64,000 nucleotides of DNA, taken from the NCBI GenBank assembly GCA_024305405.1, contig JAKNDB010000015.1, positions 192,001-256,000 of the forward strand, read 5' to 3'. The notes beneath the pieces were generated by a model that worked only from the letters and a program-made list of their open reading frames with translations, was not told where the DNA came from and made no database searches. The stretch is from Dirofilaria immitis (Eukaryota > Nematoda > Chromadorea > Rhabditida > Onchocercidae). Positions 1 through 14,347 of this stretch are shown here, one piece after another (the stretch's first letter is position 1; every line of letters begins with the position of its first letter). Made by a program: the position numbers and the translations under genes.

Positions 1-412
1 AAGATTTTTATAAATCAAAAATTAAGCATCAAATTCTTATGTAAATCAAAAATGAAACATCAAATTCTTATCAATCAATGTAGATCATTCAAATTCTTAT
101 CAATCAATATAAATCATCAAACTTTTATAAATCGATCTAAATCATCCAAATTCTTAGAAATTTCTCAATGATATTAATTCGTAATAAATTAAAAGAAAAA
201 TTATAAATCAATACGAATCAAAAAAAAAAACAATAAATTGATATGATATATTGATATACTCACTTATCTATAAATACATATTAAATTCTGAAAATATTAA
301 AATAAAAAGGTATAGGAAATTTGAAATTTTAATGAATTTTTCTTAAAGAAAAATAAAAATAAAAATATGCAAATTTCTTTTTAATTTCTAATTTTTTTTT
401 TCAACTAATTAG

Positions 413-3400
413 TAACACCAATATGCGAGCAACAATCGATTAAAGTGATACTAACATTTAATGGTAATGATTGGCCGCGAGGACAATTTGAGGATTGGAT
501 TATTGTTGGAACGAATAGTCGACCTGAATGTCGTTTGAAGGAAATGGTGAATTGCAATATGTTATTGAACTCGCTGTTTTCAATGATCCATGCCAAACAC
601 AAATGGTAGTTGATATTTTGAATTTAAAATGGACGAAACAAAAAAATCCTTTTTTTTTTTATTTTAAAGACTAATTATTGATTATTAACTTTTTTTTTTC
701 TATTTTTGGTCTCGAATTTAATTATCAATGATTATTAGCATTATTTTTGCGCAAGCATTATTATCACTGTTAATAGTAGCATGCAATATAATTTTGTCAT
801 CGAAAAATAAGCTTTTCAGCATATTTTTGAATAATTCTAAAATTAATGATATATTTTCAATGAAATTTGTCTATATGGGCAAGCAAGCTTTTTTTTTTTT
901 CGCTTCAAAAATTTTAGAATAAATTTTGTGAAATATTTCAAGAATTTTAAAATTTTCATTAAATTTAATATGCCATTTTATTTTTTTTTTACAAATCAAA
1001 TTAATTATATCAATCCATTCCAAATTTCAATTAAAATTTAAATTATTTTGCTAAATTCAAAATTTTTAATTAAAAATGCATAAGTTTTTTTCTTTTTATA
1101 AGAATAGCATTTTTTCTTTTTCAATTTTTTTTTGATTTGATTTTCTATGCGACGAAATGATTCAATCAAAAAAAAAGAAAAGAATTCAATTTAAAAAAAA
1201 AAAAAAAATTCGACATTAATAACTACTCCGTGTAGTGATTGCTTTAAAAGAAATTTTTTTACTACTTATTTTCCGGAATCTTTTTTTTCCGCCAATTTTT
1301 AAAAGATGAAATGAAAATTGGACCGAAAGTTATTATTCTCTTTTCAATGATGTTCTAAATTTTATAATTTCCTATGAACTGATTTTATGAAAATTAGCGA
1401 TCGATGATGAAAGAAAAGGGATTTAAATCAGTAAGGTAGGGCATAAAAGTGTCGAAAATTTTCGACATTTGTAAAATTCGAAAGTTTTATACCTGATAAT
1501 ATAGTTTGAACAAAAAAAAAAAGGAACAACAAATCGTAACCTTTTTCTAAGATATATATTTTATAAAGGTAAATGATTAAAGATACAAATTGATCAATTT
1601 AATTTGAATTCTAGCAAGCACAAATGTATAGAAATAAATAAAAAATTTTTAGAAATGGATTAAGAAATTTGTTTCATCATGTATTATTATATTTATCATA
1701 ATTATCATATTACCAGAATGATAAAGCTATGAGAAAGTTTCTAGATGCAAATATTAGTATATCACTTTGATAATTAATTCATTTTAATCATTTGATTCAA
1801 ATCGATTCAAAAATTGACGAAAAATACGAACGTTTAAAAAATTTAAACTTCCATAAAGCTTTTATCAAGAAATACCTCATATTAATCTTATTTTTCTTTT
1901 TGGAATTAAAATTTTCATAAAGCACTTTTCAAATTACATTCGAAAATTTCTATTTTTTTTTATTTTCAAATATTCATCGGCATACGCTTATCATATTATC
2001 AATATTAGTTTTCAGCCACTTATCATATTATCACATTATCAATGCCAGAATTTTTAATCATTTACGGAAGCATTTTCATTAAATTATATGCGGAGAATTT
2101 TTTGATTTTTTATCTTCAAGTAATTTTTATATACATATATATATATATATATTGATTTATCACATTATCACATTATCAGTACCAAAATTTTTAGCCAACG
2201 ACGGGAGTATTTCAAAATCGAATTCGAATTGGAAAAAATCCGGCCGTAATTTTGCTTGGTGATAAAACATATATTATTAAATGTACATATGGTTTACCTG
2301 AAATAAGTCAACTTGATATGCCATCAATAAATCCATCATTTAATGCGGTCACTTTAACGTTAGTTTTTCATTTCTAAATACTTTCGTTTTTCTTAAATAA
2401 TTATATTCTCAGGCCGATTATACAAAAAAAAAAATTTGATATTTAAAATTTTAATGAAATGAAAAATTGTTGCTGATAATTGATAATAAAAAAATTATAT
2501 GTTATTAGTGATAAATTGATAATAAATAATATATTATTGGCTATAATTGATAATAAAAAAAAATTATATATTATTAGTGATAATTGTTGAGAATGACCTA
2601 AAATTTTTGATTGAAATTTTTAGTGATTTATCAGCAAATTCGATGCACGATCATGATGAATTATTACAACCGCTAGTACCACCGATCGTATCAAACGAAA
2701 CAATTGGAGAAATTGCTGAAAGTCAAGATACGAATGATAATGACAATGATAATACTCTAGTATCATGGCCAATTCTTTTCTCTATCATTGGTGGCTTAAT
2801 CGTTATCATTCTTATTCTTATGCTTGCGTTTATTTGTTTTCGATGGAAGATTGAAAATAATGCAAGAAATTTGCAGCAACAAAATACTTCATCAAATGGT
2901 TTGTTTATTTGTTGAAAAATTGATAATATTTTTTTAAATAATTTTTTATCAAAATTTTATGAAAATTTTTATTGGTATTAATTGCATTAGATAATATCGA
3001 ATCGATTTTAACTAAATTTAAAAAAATATTTACCTTCAAATGAATGATTGAACTAAGTTAGAAATTGATTTTTTTTCCTTGATCTATTTAAATATTATGT
3101 ATAATTTGAAAAAGATTAAATTTCTGTTATATCGATAAATGTAATTAAAAATTAATTTTTAATACAAAAAAAAAAATTATTAATCAAAAATATCATTGTT
3201 ACATATTAAATCGATTTGCTTTTTAATTATTTTATTTTAAATCTCAAATTTAGAATGTTAATATTTTGTTGTGTCTTTTTTTTGATGAAATAATTAAGTA
3301 AATATCGTATGATATCTTAATGATTATTATTACTATAAGATAACATTTTTTTTAAAGAAAAACGATATTGATAAATTAAAAATTGAAATAAAATTTGCTT

Positions 3401-3851
3401 TATGTAAATAAGTAATTGAATTATTTTTGAATTTAAAAAAACAAAAGTAATAAAGTAAATCAAATTAAAGGAATCGATAAAATTGATAAAAAGATTTGGA
3501 GGAAATAATTTAATTAAAATAATTTTGTTATTCGAATTTAATAAATCAATTTATCACTATTAATACTATTAAAAGCTGGGTATCGAATAAATTTTTTTAT
3601 GCTATCAAATTTTTTTATTCATTTTAAATTTACTCAAATAATTTCTTATCAATTTATCATATTGAGAGTAAAAATTTTCGGCAATTTTATATATATTAAG
3701 TTATTCGTCGTCTCTTTTTCGCTCAAATAATTTTTTAGCAATTTATCATATTGAAAAAAGTATGGAAATTTTGAGTAATTTTACAAGAAATTAAATAACT
3801 AATTTTAATTTCCAAATAATCGATAATTTTATTCCTTATCTTTTTCCTACT

Positions 3852-3890
<39 letters not shown>

Positions 3891-6800
3891 AAAATTATTT
3901 TCATATTCAATTTTAATAACATCTATATTAATAATAATATATTATTTAATTTAAGAGTGTATAATTTTAAATGAAAAAAAGTTTGCAACTTTTTCAAATT
4001 GAATTAAGCATTTCATGGATAGTTGAAAATTTGAAATATTTAAAATAAAAATTAAATTAAAATTTTAATAAAATTTCGAAATTATAATATTAAATAAAAG
4101 GAAAATTTGCATTATTACATTGTGATTAAAAATTATTGAAAATCACATTAATTTTGAAGAAATTTTAAAAATTTATTTCAAAAAAATCAAACTTAAATGA
4201 GAAATTTCTTTTTTCATCAAAATAGAATTAAATTATTAAATTCAAATTTTAAATAATAAATTTCTTCCTTCTATCATACATAATAATAATAATAATGCAT
4301 TTCTCATATTTCAATATAAAAATATGATATTATCATTTATGATATCATATTGTACTGTAGTATATGATAGCATGATAATACGATACGATATGATATGATA
4401 TGATTTATGATATAATTTTTACTTGTGCGAAAAAAATTTTTTATCTCATACATAATAATAACTCATTTTATACATTTCAATATAAAGATATTGATATTAT
4501 CATATATGATATCATATTGTACTATAGTATATGATAGCATGATGATATGATATGATATGATATGATTTATGATATAATTTTTACTTGTGAGAAAAGGATT
4601 TCTTAAAAGTTTCAAAAAAAATAATTAATTTCGTCTTTAATTAAATATTTAATAAAATTATTGCAAATTTTTAATTATAATTAATGAATCATTGATTTAT
4701 TAATTAACCTTAATTAGTTATATGAGCGAATTTTTTATTTAGGTAAAAATTAATCCTATCGTAGACCAAATTTTATTGATTAATTTTGATTGAAAATTTC
4801 AAATATAATCAATAATTCATTTATTTATTAGTTCATCAAAATTCGACTGTATCATGAGTAATTTTCTCATTTAGATATTACAATTAGTAAATTTGGTATC
4901 AATGATCTTTGGTGGAACAATGAAAGGAATACCGCAAAATCGAAGCAATTACCAAGTATACAAACAACCAATGAAAGGTTGATACTTTTTTTTTTTTATC
5001 AAATAACTTATCAACTAGCAATACCAGCGAAAATTATCTTTCATATCGAAAAATTTTTTTATTCTTTTTTTCCTTTACACTAATTAATTGATGTAAAAAT
5101 TAATTTATGAAAAAAATTAAATTTTTATTTAATTTAATAATTTTTTTCTATTTTTCATTTTGTTTTTAATTTCTAATTTTCAATTTTAATTTCAAATTTA
5201 TATTCAAAATATTTTTTTTTTTTTAGATCATCTGCAACAGCACAAAGTACAGTACATATGAATTCATCATTGTCATCTGAATCATCAACCGGTTCGGAGC
5301 GAAATTTGCAAAATGTTTCAAGACGAAATTATTCGCAACAACAATCTACGATAAACGATTCCGGAATTGCGATTACGGAAAATGTGCCACAATGTCAGTC
5401 GGAATGGCGTAGTCGTATTTTGGCTAATTTTTCGAACAACAAACACAATATGAATAAAAATGTTTGTTATATTAATAATTATAATTTAGGAAAAAAAAAA
5501 CTTAATTAAATTTTTATATCAAATATATCATTGATGATAAGCTGCGGGTAATAATCTATTTAATGCTAAAATTTTAATCAATAATTTAATTTTTAAAATA
5601 TTTTCAAACTTTTAACAATTTTAGATCAATATTATCTATTTATCTCTTACCTGATATTTAATGCACTATTTGCATATCATCATATATGATAAGGATAGTA
5701 ATGAGAAAAATCATTTGTTTTATGATAAGTGGTGGTAGTAATAATTTTACAAAAAAAAAAGTGATAAGTGATTAGTTTTTACTTTTTTAAATAGGCTAAT
5801 TTATATCTCATTTTTAATTACGCAATGATAAAATTAAATTAAAATTTTATTTTAAAATTTCAATTTTTGATTATTTACTTTTGATAGGATGAAAAATGAC
5901 GAAGAGTGATAATATTTGATAGTTTACGATTTAAGGTGTAGTTTTATCATTCAATTTTAATTCAGGTCGATTTGAATAGATGTTCATCATTACGAACGGA
6001 TGATGCAAGAATTAGTGATAATCAACTTTCCGAAGTTCGTTCAATTACCGAAATATATCGATCCGCTGAAATGGCTCTCGGTGATGGTGATGCATTATCA
6101 CAATCAACACTTGAAGGTAATGTCTTTTTTTTTTAATTAATATCAAAAATGAAAATTTGAAATAATAAATATTTTGAAAAAATATTTAATTTCGAAATTA
6201 TTTATTTTAAAATTTGAAAATTGAAAATATTTTAAATTCTAAAATTTTTTAGATGAAAAAATGTAAAATTATTGATTTGGTTTGAAATTTCAAAATTTTC
6301 CATCAATGCTTAATTTTAATCGTTAAATTTTAAACAATCTAAAATAAAAGAATAGAATGAATGGTTAATTTGAAATTTAATTAAGCATATTAGCTAGTCA
6401 ATATTTTAGGCATATCATATGTGCCCAGTTATCATGATTCTGATCCGATAGCTGAAAGTTTAATCCGATGCATTAGTAAAATACGTGGTATTGGTTCTCG
6501 TAAACTTACAGAACAAGAATTTGGTAAATAATTTTCATTTAAGAAATTTATTTTATTAATAAAATATCATTTGAAATAGTAAAATATCGCTTCGAGAATT
6601 TTCAATTTTTTTTTCGAAATTTCAAATTATTCATTTTGTTAGTGAGAAAGGATTAGATTAAAAAATTGATCATTTAGATCATGAATTAATTTGATAAGGT
6701 AATATTAATGCCTTTTTTTATTTTCTTATTCAAAAATTAATATTTGAAATCCACAAATTAATATTTGAAATCCAGAAACTAATATTTGAAATTCCAGAAA

Positions 6801-9106
6801 CTAATATTTGAAATCCAGAAATTAATATTTGAAATCAATACTTTTTATAAATTAATACAATTTGTATAAAAAGATACAGAAGTCTTTCCCTTTTTTTCTG
6901 TTTTTTCCCTACGTTTGATTGGAATAATTTCAGGTCGATGGCGTCGTTTGGTGACAAATAATGTAACATTTCGTGAAGCCATTTTAAAAACACGAAATGC
7001 TAAACAAATTGAAGAGATATGTTTAGGATCAAATTATAAAAAATTATTTGCTAAGGAAAAATGGGATGCTATAATTTGTTGTCTTATTGATTATCAACAA
7101 CAACAACAACAATATAATACACCAGCAAAACATTATATTAAACGAAATGATTCACAACGACAGGTTAATTAATTAATTTTTCATTTATTTATTTTAAACT
7201 TTTTAATCAATTTTTTTCTTTTGTTTTTCTTATAATTTATACTCTATCTTTTCCTTTAATCGCAAAAAAAAATAGATAAATAAAAAGCATATTGATAAAA
7301 ATTATTTGCAATTAACTACAAAATTTTTATAATGTTAAAATATAGAAATTATTGATTGATAAAGTTTTAAATTAGACGCTGTTGATATTTTTGAAATTAT
7401 ATTTCTAAGCAATATATATTATTTGCAATTAACTACAAAATTTTTATAATGTTAAAATATAGAAATTATTGATTGATAAAGTTTTAAATTAGACGCTGTT
7501 GATATTTTTGAAATTATATTTCTAAGCAATGTATAGTATGCTCGAAAAATATTATCCTAACATATTTAAAAATTTTATCAATCAATAATATTTATCAAAG
7601 ATGATAAGAATGGCAATTTTAAAATATAGGTATTCTTAAATTAATATTTGAAAATTTCAAAAAAATTTATTTATGCATTTTTTTTCTTAAATTATAACTT
7701 TCAAGAATGCATGATTTGTCGAAAAATATTTTAACCATTATGATATGATATTTTATCAAAATGTTGATAGGAATGATAAAAATTAAAACTGACAAGTTAT
7801 ATTATTTATGGTAATACATATATTGATAACAAATTTTTTCCGATCATTGATGTTTCGAAAATGAAATTTGTAATTAATTAGGAAAAGAAATTGATAAGAA
7901 TAGATAAGAAACAAGAAATGTATTATATAAGAAATGTTATCAATTGTTTATCTTTCGTCCAATATAGCAACAAAAAGGAATCGTTGCTTTTTAAATTTTA
8001 TATCAAAAAATTTTATTAAATCTTTTGCTAAATATCGCTTAATAATCTCTGCTAAATGCATAATTAATCAATTAATTAATTAGTACTCGATTAATTGATT
8101 ACAAAAAAAGAAATTTTTAATTATTAATTAATTATGGAATTATGCAACTTATCTTTTATTTTTTTGGGAAAAAAGTATAATATTTGTTTATTTTGAATAA
8201 ATAATTACAAATTAATTCATTTTACATTTAAGTATTTCTATCTATCTTTTTAATTAATTAATTAATTAATTAATTAAAAGGGATTGAGAGAAATTTTCAG
8301 GCTTAAAAAAATTTCATTATATATTTTTATCAGATAAATTTATTTAACTATGTTTTTTATTTTTTTTTGCTTAATTATTTGTTATTTAATATTTATTTAT
8401 CAATAAATAACTTTTTCCTAAATGGAAAGAATAAACTTAAATATAGCAGATATTTAATCATTTTAAAATGATAAATGATTAAATGATCATTTTGTAATTA
8501 TTTATTTAAATGAAATATTTAAAATTGAATTAACAATGGAAAAATTTTTGATAAAATGGGCAAAAAAGGGAACAGAAAATAAATAAAATGTTAAAATAAA
8601 TTTTTATATTTTTTTGACAAATTAATATACAAATTTATCAAATTAATTTATTCAATTTATAATTGAAATAATTTGCTTTAAACTTTAAAAAAATTGAATT
8701 TAAATTGAAAATGAAAATTTTAAAATTAAAATTTAAATTGAAATTGGAAATGAAAATTAAAAAAATTTTTTTTTGATAAATAGGAAAAAAATTATAAAAT
8801 AAAAATAAATGTATCAAATAATTTTGTTTGTTTTTTTTTTTTTAAATAATAATTATGAAAATAAACGTTAAAAATTTATCAATCTTATCATGATAACGAA
8901 AAAAACAAAATAAAACTTATAAATTAATTTTATAGAAAGTTTCTTTTTTTTAAATTCTTTAAATATTTATTATCAATTTTTGTTTCCATTTTTCTTTTTC
9001 AAAAAAAAAACCGATTGTTTACTTTTTTCTACTTTTTTTTTTGCAGGATTTAGTCTCATCATCGTTAAATGTATACATTGGTGATGTTGGTACCAGTGGT
9101 TGGTAG
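413..9106 (+). CDS. Single-pass membrane protein with ZP-N-like ectodomain (5' end outside window)
   Basis: Nine exons join in phase: 413-605, 2195-2358, 2624-2898, 4875-4977, 5227-5461, 5966-6116, 6410-6523, 6934-7163, 9047-9106. The first two encode a ZP-N-like module with four cysteines (in TPICEQQ, RPEC, NDPC and IIKCTYG) and the [12 protein letters not shown] strand. No ZP-C half follows: exon 3 goes through an Asn/Asp-rich stalk straight into one membrane helix ([20 protein letters not shown]). The cytoplasmic tail is Ser/Asn/Gln-rich, then has a basic helical stretch ([24 protein letters not shown]), six glutamines and a short end. Earlier exons, presumably with a signal peptide, lie before base 1. 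Nematode ZP proteins are typically cuticle or apical-matrix components; a receptor-like role here is inference. One base is missing near 539-541, where the frame shifts after PECRLK. The family member was not identified. Confidence 0.7.
4263..4600. repeat. Two-copy direct repeat, about 167-bp period
   Basis: Two diverged copies of a block containing GATATCATATTGTACT, a TATGATAGCATGAT motif and a GATAT run lie in the intron between exons 3 and 4 of the ZP gene. The anchor GATATCATAT recurs at 4341 and 4508. Confidence 0.7.
6730..6836. repeat. About 20-bp tandem repeat, five copies
   Basis: AATTAATATTTGAAATCCAG-like units repeat in the intron just before exon 8 of the ZP gene. Units differ by one or two bases. 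Confidence 0.75.
7301..7534. repeat. 117-bp tandem duplication in an intron
   Basis: Two virtually identical 117-bp units begin with ATTATTTGCAATTAACTAC at 7301 and 7418, inside the last intron (7164-9046) of the ZP gene. The near identity indicates a recent duplication. The rest of this intron is AT-rich with no feature I can see. Confidence 0.85.
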
Positions 9107-12100
9107 TTGAATGATGATCGGTGTATTTTACCTGTGTCGATTCAATGGATTACCATTGATTGACAATAGTGATAATATTGATAATTTCTATTCCTGTTCT
9201 TATTTGCTAACCGATTTAACAATAGATAATATTAGATAATATTACTATGTCCCATTTACTATCCGGTATTAAATTCCAGTTTTACGATTTTTGATTATTA
9301 ATTATTCATTAGAGTTGGAAATTTTCTATATATATATGTATACAAATTATGTATATTTCTTCATTCTTTGTTTTTTTGATAATAATTTTAACAAATTATT
9401 ATCAAAAATTTATCATTTAATAGCAATATTTTCATTTAAAATATCTTTTTTTTGTTGTAAAAATATTTAATAATTTATAATTTCAAATATTAAATTTAAA
9501 TTTTACATAAGTAAAGGTAAAATAATTAATTATCTTAAAATACGGAATATGTTATTGATAGGATATCATCTATTTTGATAAGTAAAAGAGATTATAAAGT
9601 ATTATCGGGTTGACTAATTTTTGTCTTTCATTTATTTAAGATAGCATTTGATTAAATGATATGATACTCCGGATTAATTTAAGAAAAGTTTCATGTTATT
9701 GGATAATAAGACTTTTCAAATTATCTATGCTTCATATAGATAAGAGATAAGTTATTCAAATTATCAGTTTTTTTTCCAGCGGACAAGAATTAGTTATGTA
9801 AAAATACAATGAATATCATTTATGTGATATTTAAATTAATTAAATATATATACAAATGAAGTATTGCTATTCATTAGTTGCAATAATTTTTACATAATGA
9901 TAATAATAACGATAACATTAATAATAATAATGGCAGTAATAAATGATAATAATAAATGATAATGATAATAATAATAATAGTAATACTATTAACGTATTCT
10001 GGTATTGTAAAATATATTATTTCAAGTTTTTCATTTTATTTTCTATTCATTAAACATTTTATCAGCCATTACATGATTGAATTATATTTGCAGCAAGAAT
10101 TGATAAAAGTTTATGAAAGGAATTTTTGATATATTAATATTTTGTTTACCTTTTATATTATCCTATCTTATCTTAACGTCCAATAAATTGCGTTCGTTTT
10201 GTTTGTTTTTTTTTTAAATTTTTTTTTCCAATTTTATTAATTATTTTTCTACCAGGAAATTAATTATTGCTTTATTCAAATTTAATATTTCGTATTTTTT
10301 ACCCATTCATTTTCATTACAAATTATATGTGAAATTTTTGATAATATAATGGTTAATTTAATAGAATGACTGATTAGATTTTAATACTTATACTTTTTTA
10401 ATTAAAAAATTTTATTAAAAAAATTTATGAATTGAAATGATTAATTGAATTAGAAATTATAAATATCGGAATTGTTAATAATAAATAAAATTATTCATTA
10501 AGATATTTATAATACCTAATATCGGTTTATATCATATATTTTATTAATATTATTTTAATAAAAATAATATATTTATTTATAATAATCTAAATATTACAAG
10601 AAGAAAAAGATTTTATGAAAATAAATTTTCGAATTTAATTTAAAATTTAATTATATTAATTCAAATGTATTAAAGAAGTAAAATTCCATCTTTCTAATTC
10701 TTTTTTTTAAAAAAAAGAATTTTTTAATGGGAAAAAATCGGATAAATTACATTTAAGGAAGAAAAGTTTTCGGCAAATTTTACGAACAAAAAAAAAAGAA
10801 ATTTACTGAATTTTAGCCAATTTCAAGCAAAAATTCCATCGATTTAAGCCCAGCTAAAAGAGTCTATAAGTGCGAAATAAGCCTAGAATAATGAAAATTT
10901 GTATTTGTCTCGATTCCAACAATATTATCAAGTAGAAATAGTATGTATATCAATTTTTTTTTTTATTCAAAATTCTATCATAAAATTTTAAAAAACTTAT
11001 CAAAAAAAACAAATTTTAATTATTATTCTAGGCTTTCTAGGCACATATTGGCTCATTTATTGGATACAAAATCCTTGGAATTTTTGCTCGAAAGAAGAAA
11101 ATTTAATATTTATAAGATTTGAATATTCAATGAACTTTTTTCATTTAATATTTATATATATAATCAATTAATTTTAAAGTAATCTATCAATTAATTTTGA
11201 ATTTTTTTTTCTTCCATTCCTTCGATATTTGTACATTATATTATATTCATTTGCACAAATATATATATATATATATATATATAAAATTTTTATACTATAT
11301 ATATATATATATATATATTCACGTAAAATATTATTGTTAATTACATTTTATATTTAATTAAAATTTTTTTAATAAATTTTAGTATAAAAATTTTTGGAAC
11401 AGAATAGATAAATAAAAATGAAAATATTTCATTTAATTAAAGTAAAAAATAAATGGACGAAAAAATTTGTAATTAATTATGCATTTTCAATTTAGGAAAT
11501 TTATATATTATATATTTTATTATTTGATCAAATTTATGTTATTTATGAATAAATAAAATTTTTATTTTCTTTTTTTTTTTGTTTGTTTGTTTGTCTTTTC
11601 ATTTTGCTTTCATCATCACATTTTCATATAATATTTTCGAATAAATTTAGCAATATTTATCATTTTAATATCACTTATCATTTTAATATCATTTATCATC
11701 TAATACAACTTGTCATTTAACATCATTTATCATTTAATCGTTTAAAAGCTTGTTTTTCTTTCATTTTTTTCCTCATTCAGTGATTTTTGAACAGAAACTA
11801 TTTGAAGGAAAGTGAGAAAAAAATGAAATGAGAAAATAGAAAATTTGAAATGGATTTGTGAAATTTAAATTAAAACAAATAATTTGAAAATGGCTTAAAA
11901 CTTCACATTTTTACTTTTTTTCAGCATAATACTTAAAAACTTTTCAAAAATTTTATTAAAATATTTTTTGTTATCAATTCTTCAATTTTGAATTTTAAAT
12001 AAATTTTCTTTCTAATTAAAACTCAAATTTCAAAAAGCAAATTCATTACAGAATTTATCAATGATTAAATTTTCTGGTATGCTTATTTCTCAAGCAATTC

Positions 12101-13068
12101 TTTATACTTAATTAAAACTGAAGTTTTGAAAAAAATTTATATATAATTTATAGGTTTATCAAACTTATCAATACATCATCAATACATTAACGCATTTTTA
12201 TTCGAGAATTTCGAATAAATTTATCGATTTATATATCAATGAATGATAATAGTACTAGTAATAAAAATTTATAAACTCTTATATTTAATTATAAATTTTA
12301 TTTTAGTAATTAATCCAAATATAAAAATACATATATACAAAGATATTGAGTTAAATTTTAGAAATTAAAAATCACAACTGTTAATAGTATAGATTTAATT
12401 GATTGATTGATTGATTAATCGATTGATGATGTAATTTGTTTGAAAAATAAATTTTTAACTTCAATAGTTGAAAAAAAAAAAAGAAAAAATTGTTTTCTCT
12501 TAACAAATACATATCTAATTTATATAAAATCGAAAAACTAAAATATTTAATACTTAATAAATATCTATTTTAATAAATTCATCTCAAATTAATAACATTC
12601 AATTCAATTAATTTCATATTTTAGTATTTTGCTAAAATTTCGATGAAATATTTTATCGTTGTGTAAATAATGCAATTCATCAATATATGTATATGAAATT
12701 AATGAATTTTATTTTTCTTTCATTTTTCTTTTTATTTTTTGTTTTCATTTTTTGAACTTCTAAATTCAATTTGATATTATCGAAGAATAAAAAAAAATTT
12801 TTTTTAAATTTCCATTTTTAGAAATCGATGCTTAGAAAATACTTTTGTCTTAATGAAAAATATTACCATCAACAAGACAAATTAATGGGATCGTTTTTTT
12901 TTTTTTTCATTTTTCATCCACTTTTTGTTTTATTCATTTTTTTCTTTCACTTTCATATTTTCAAAAAGTTAGTATCATTTTAATGAATTTCTAATTTATT
13001 AAAAATGATTAATCATAGAAATAAATTACATATCAAATTTTTATATAAAATTAATCAATTTCATATCA
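9107..13068. other. AT-rich intergenic stretch without a recognisable gene
   Basis: No open frame here looks coding on either strand. It holds the 3' flank of the ZP gene, ATAATG/ATAATA triplet runs around 9900-9990, and (TA)n runs at about 11259-11282 and 11297-11318. Nothing else stands out. Confidence 0.6.
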
Positions 13069-13640
13069 CAAATTTAATATGCCTATCGAATTATATGGAA
13101 TTAATCGATTTCATATATAAAATTAATCGATTTCATATATAAAATTAATCGATTTCATATATAAAATTAATCGATTTCATATATAAAATTAATCGATTTC
13201 ATATATAAAATTAATCGATTTCATATATAAAATTAATCAATTTCATATCACAAATTTAATATGCCTATCGAATTATATGGAATTAATCGATTTCATATAT
13301 AAAATTAATCGATTTCATATATAAAATTAATCGATTTCATATATAAAATTAATCGATTTCATATATAAAATTAATCGATTTCATATAAAATTAATCGATT
13401 TCATATATAAATTTAATATGCCTATCGAATTATATGAATATCAATTTCATATATAAAATTAATCGATTTCATATATAAAATTAATCGATTTCATATATAA
13501 ATTAATCGATTTCATATAAAATTAATCGATTTCTATATAAAATTAATCGATTTCATATAAATTAATCGATTTCATATATAAAATTAATCGATTTCATATA
13601 TAAAATTAATCGATCATATATAAAATTAATCGATTTCTCG
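13069..13640. repeat. 22-bp satellite array with higher-order structure
   Basis: More than 20 copies of a 22-bp unit, TTAATCGATTTCATATATAA plus AA, each carrying the palindrome ATCGAT. A different element containing GCCTATCGAATTATATG interrupts the array at 13081, 13263 and 13420, giving a higher-order period of about 160-180 bp. Some units lack two to four bases. Confidence 0.9.
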
Positions 13641-13859
13641 TAAATTTCTTTCCTATCTTTTATTGTTTCAAATTGAAAAATCTTTAAATTAAAAAATAAA
13701 ATTTTCTTTACTCATAAATTAAATTAATTAATTTCTTATTTATTAATTACATTCTTCAAAAGAATTTCATTTTCTTTTTTCTTCGTCCTTTCCCAAATTT
13801 ACAGCATCACTTTAGTATCTCACACCAATATAAATCAAATGACAACAATGTCATTTGAT

Positions 13860-14255
13860 ATGCTGTATGTGTGGATGTATGGATGTGTATATGTGTGTGT
13901 ATGTGTATGTGTATTCATGTATGTGTATATGTATGTATGTTTATGTGTGTATGTATGTGTATGCATGTATGTGTACGCGTGTATGTGTATATGTGTGTGT
14001 GCATGCATGTTGCATTTATACGAATGTACGTATGTGAATGCATGTTATATGTGTATGATTTCATGTGTGTGTGCATTGTGTATGTATGTGCTTGTGTATG
14101 TATATGTATGTTATATTCTTATTAATATATATGCATATGTCTGTTCATGTATGTCATATGCGTATGTAAGTGTATGTCTATAAATATATATCGTATGTTT
14201 CTGCATGTACGTGTATGTATATAAATATATGCATGCACATATATATATATATATG
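13860..14255. repeat. TG/TATG microsatellite
   Basis: An imperfect run of GTATGT, GTGTGT and CATGTATG steps on the + strand. Open frames here translate only to Cys/Val/Tyr/Met repeats and are not genes. Confidence 0.9.
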
Positions 14256-14347
14256 TTCAAAGGTTAACCTAATTTTTTTTTTTTAACGAATAGGTTATCA
14301 ATAAATCATTCGATATGATGTATAATTGGCCTTTGATGGAATTTTTT

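Noticed and set aside
13839..14183. Overlapping open frames rich in Val, Tyr, Cys and Met
   Set aside because: They are translations of the TG/TATG microsatellite in several frames and have no splice or family support.
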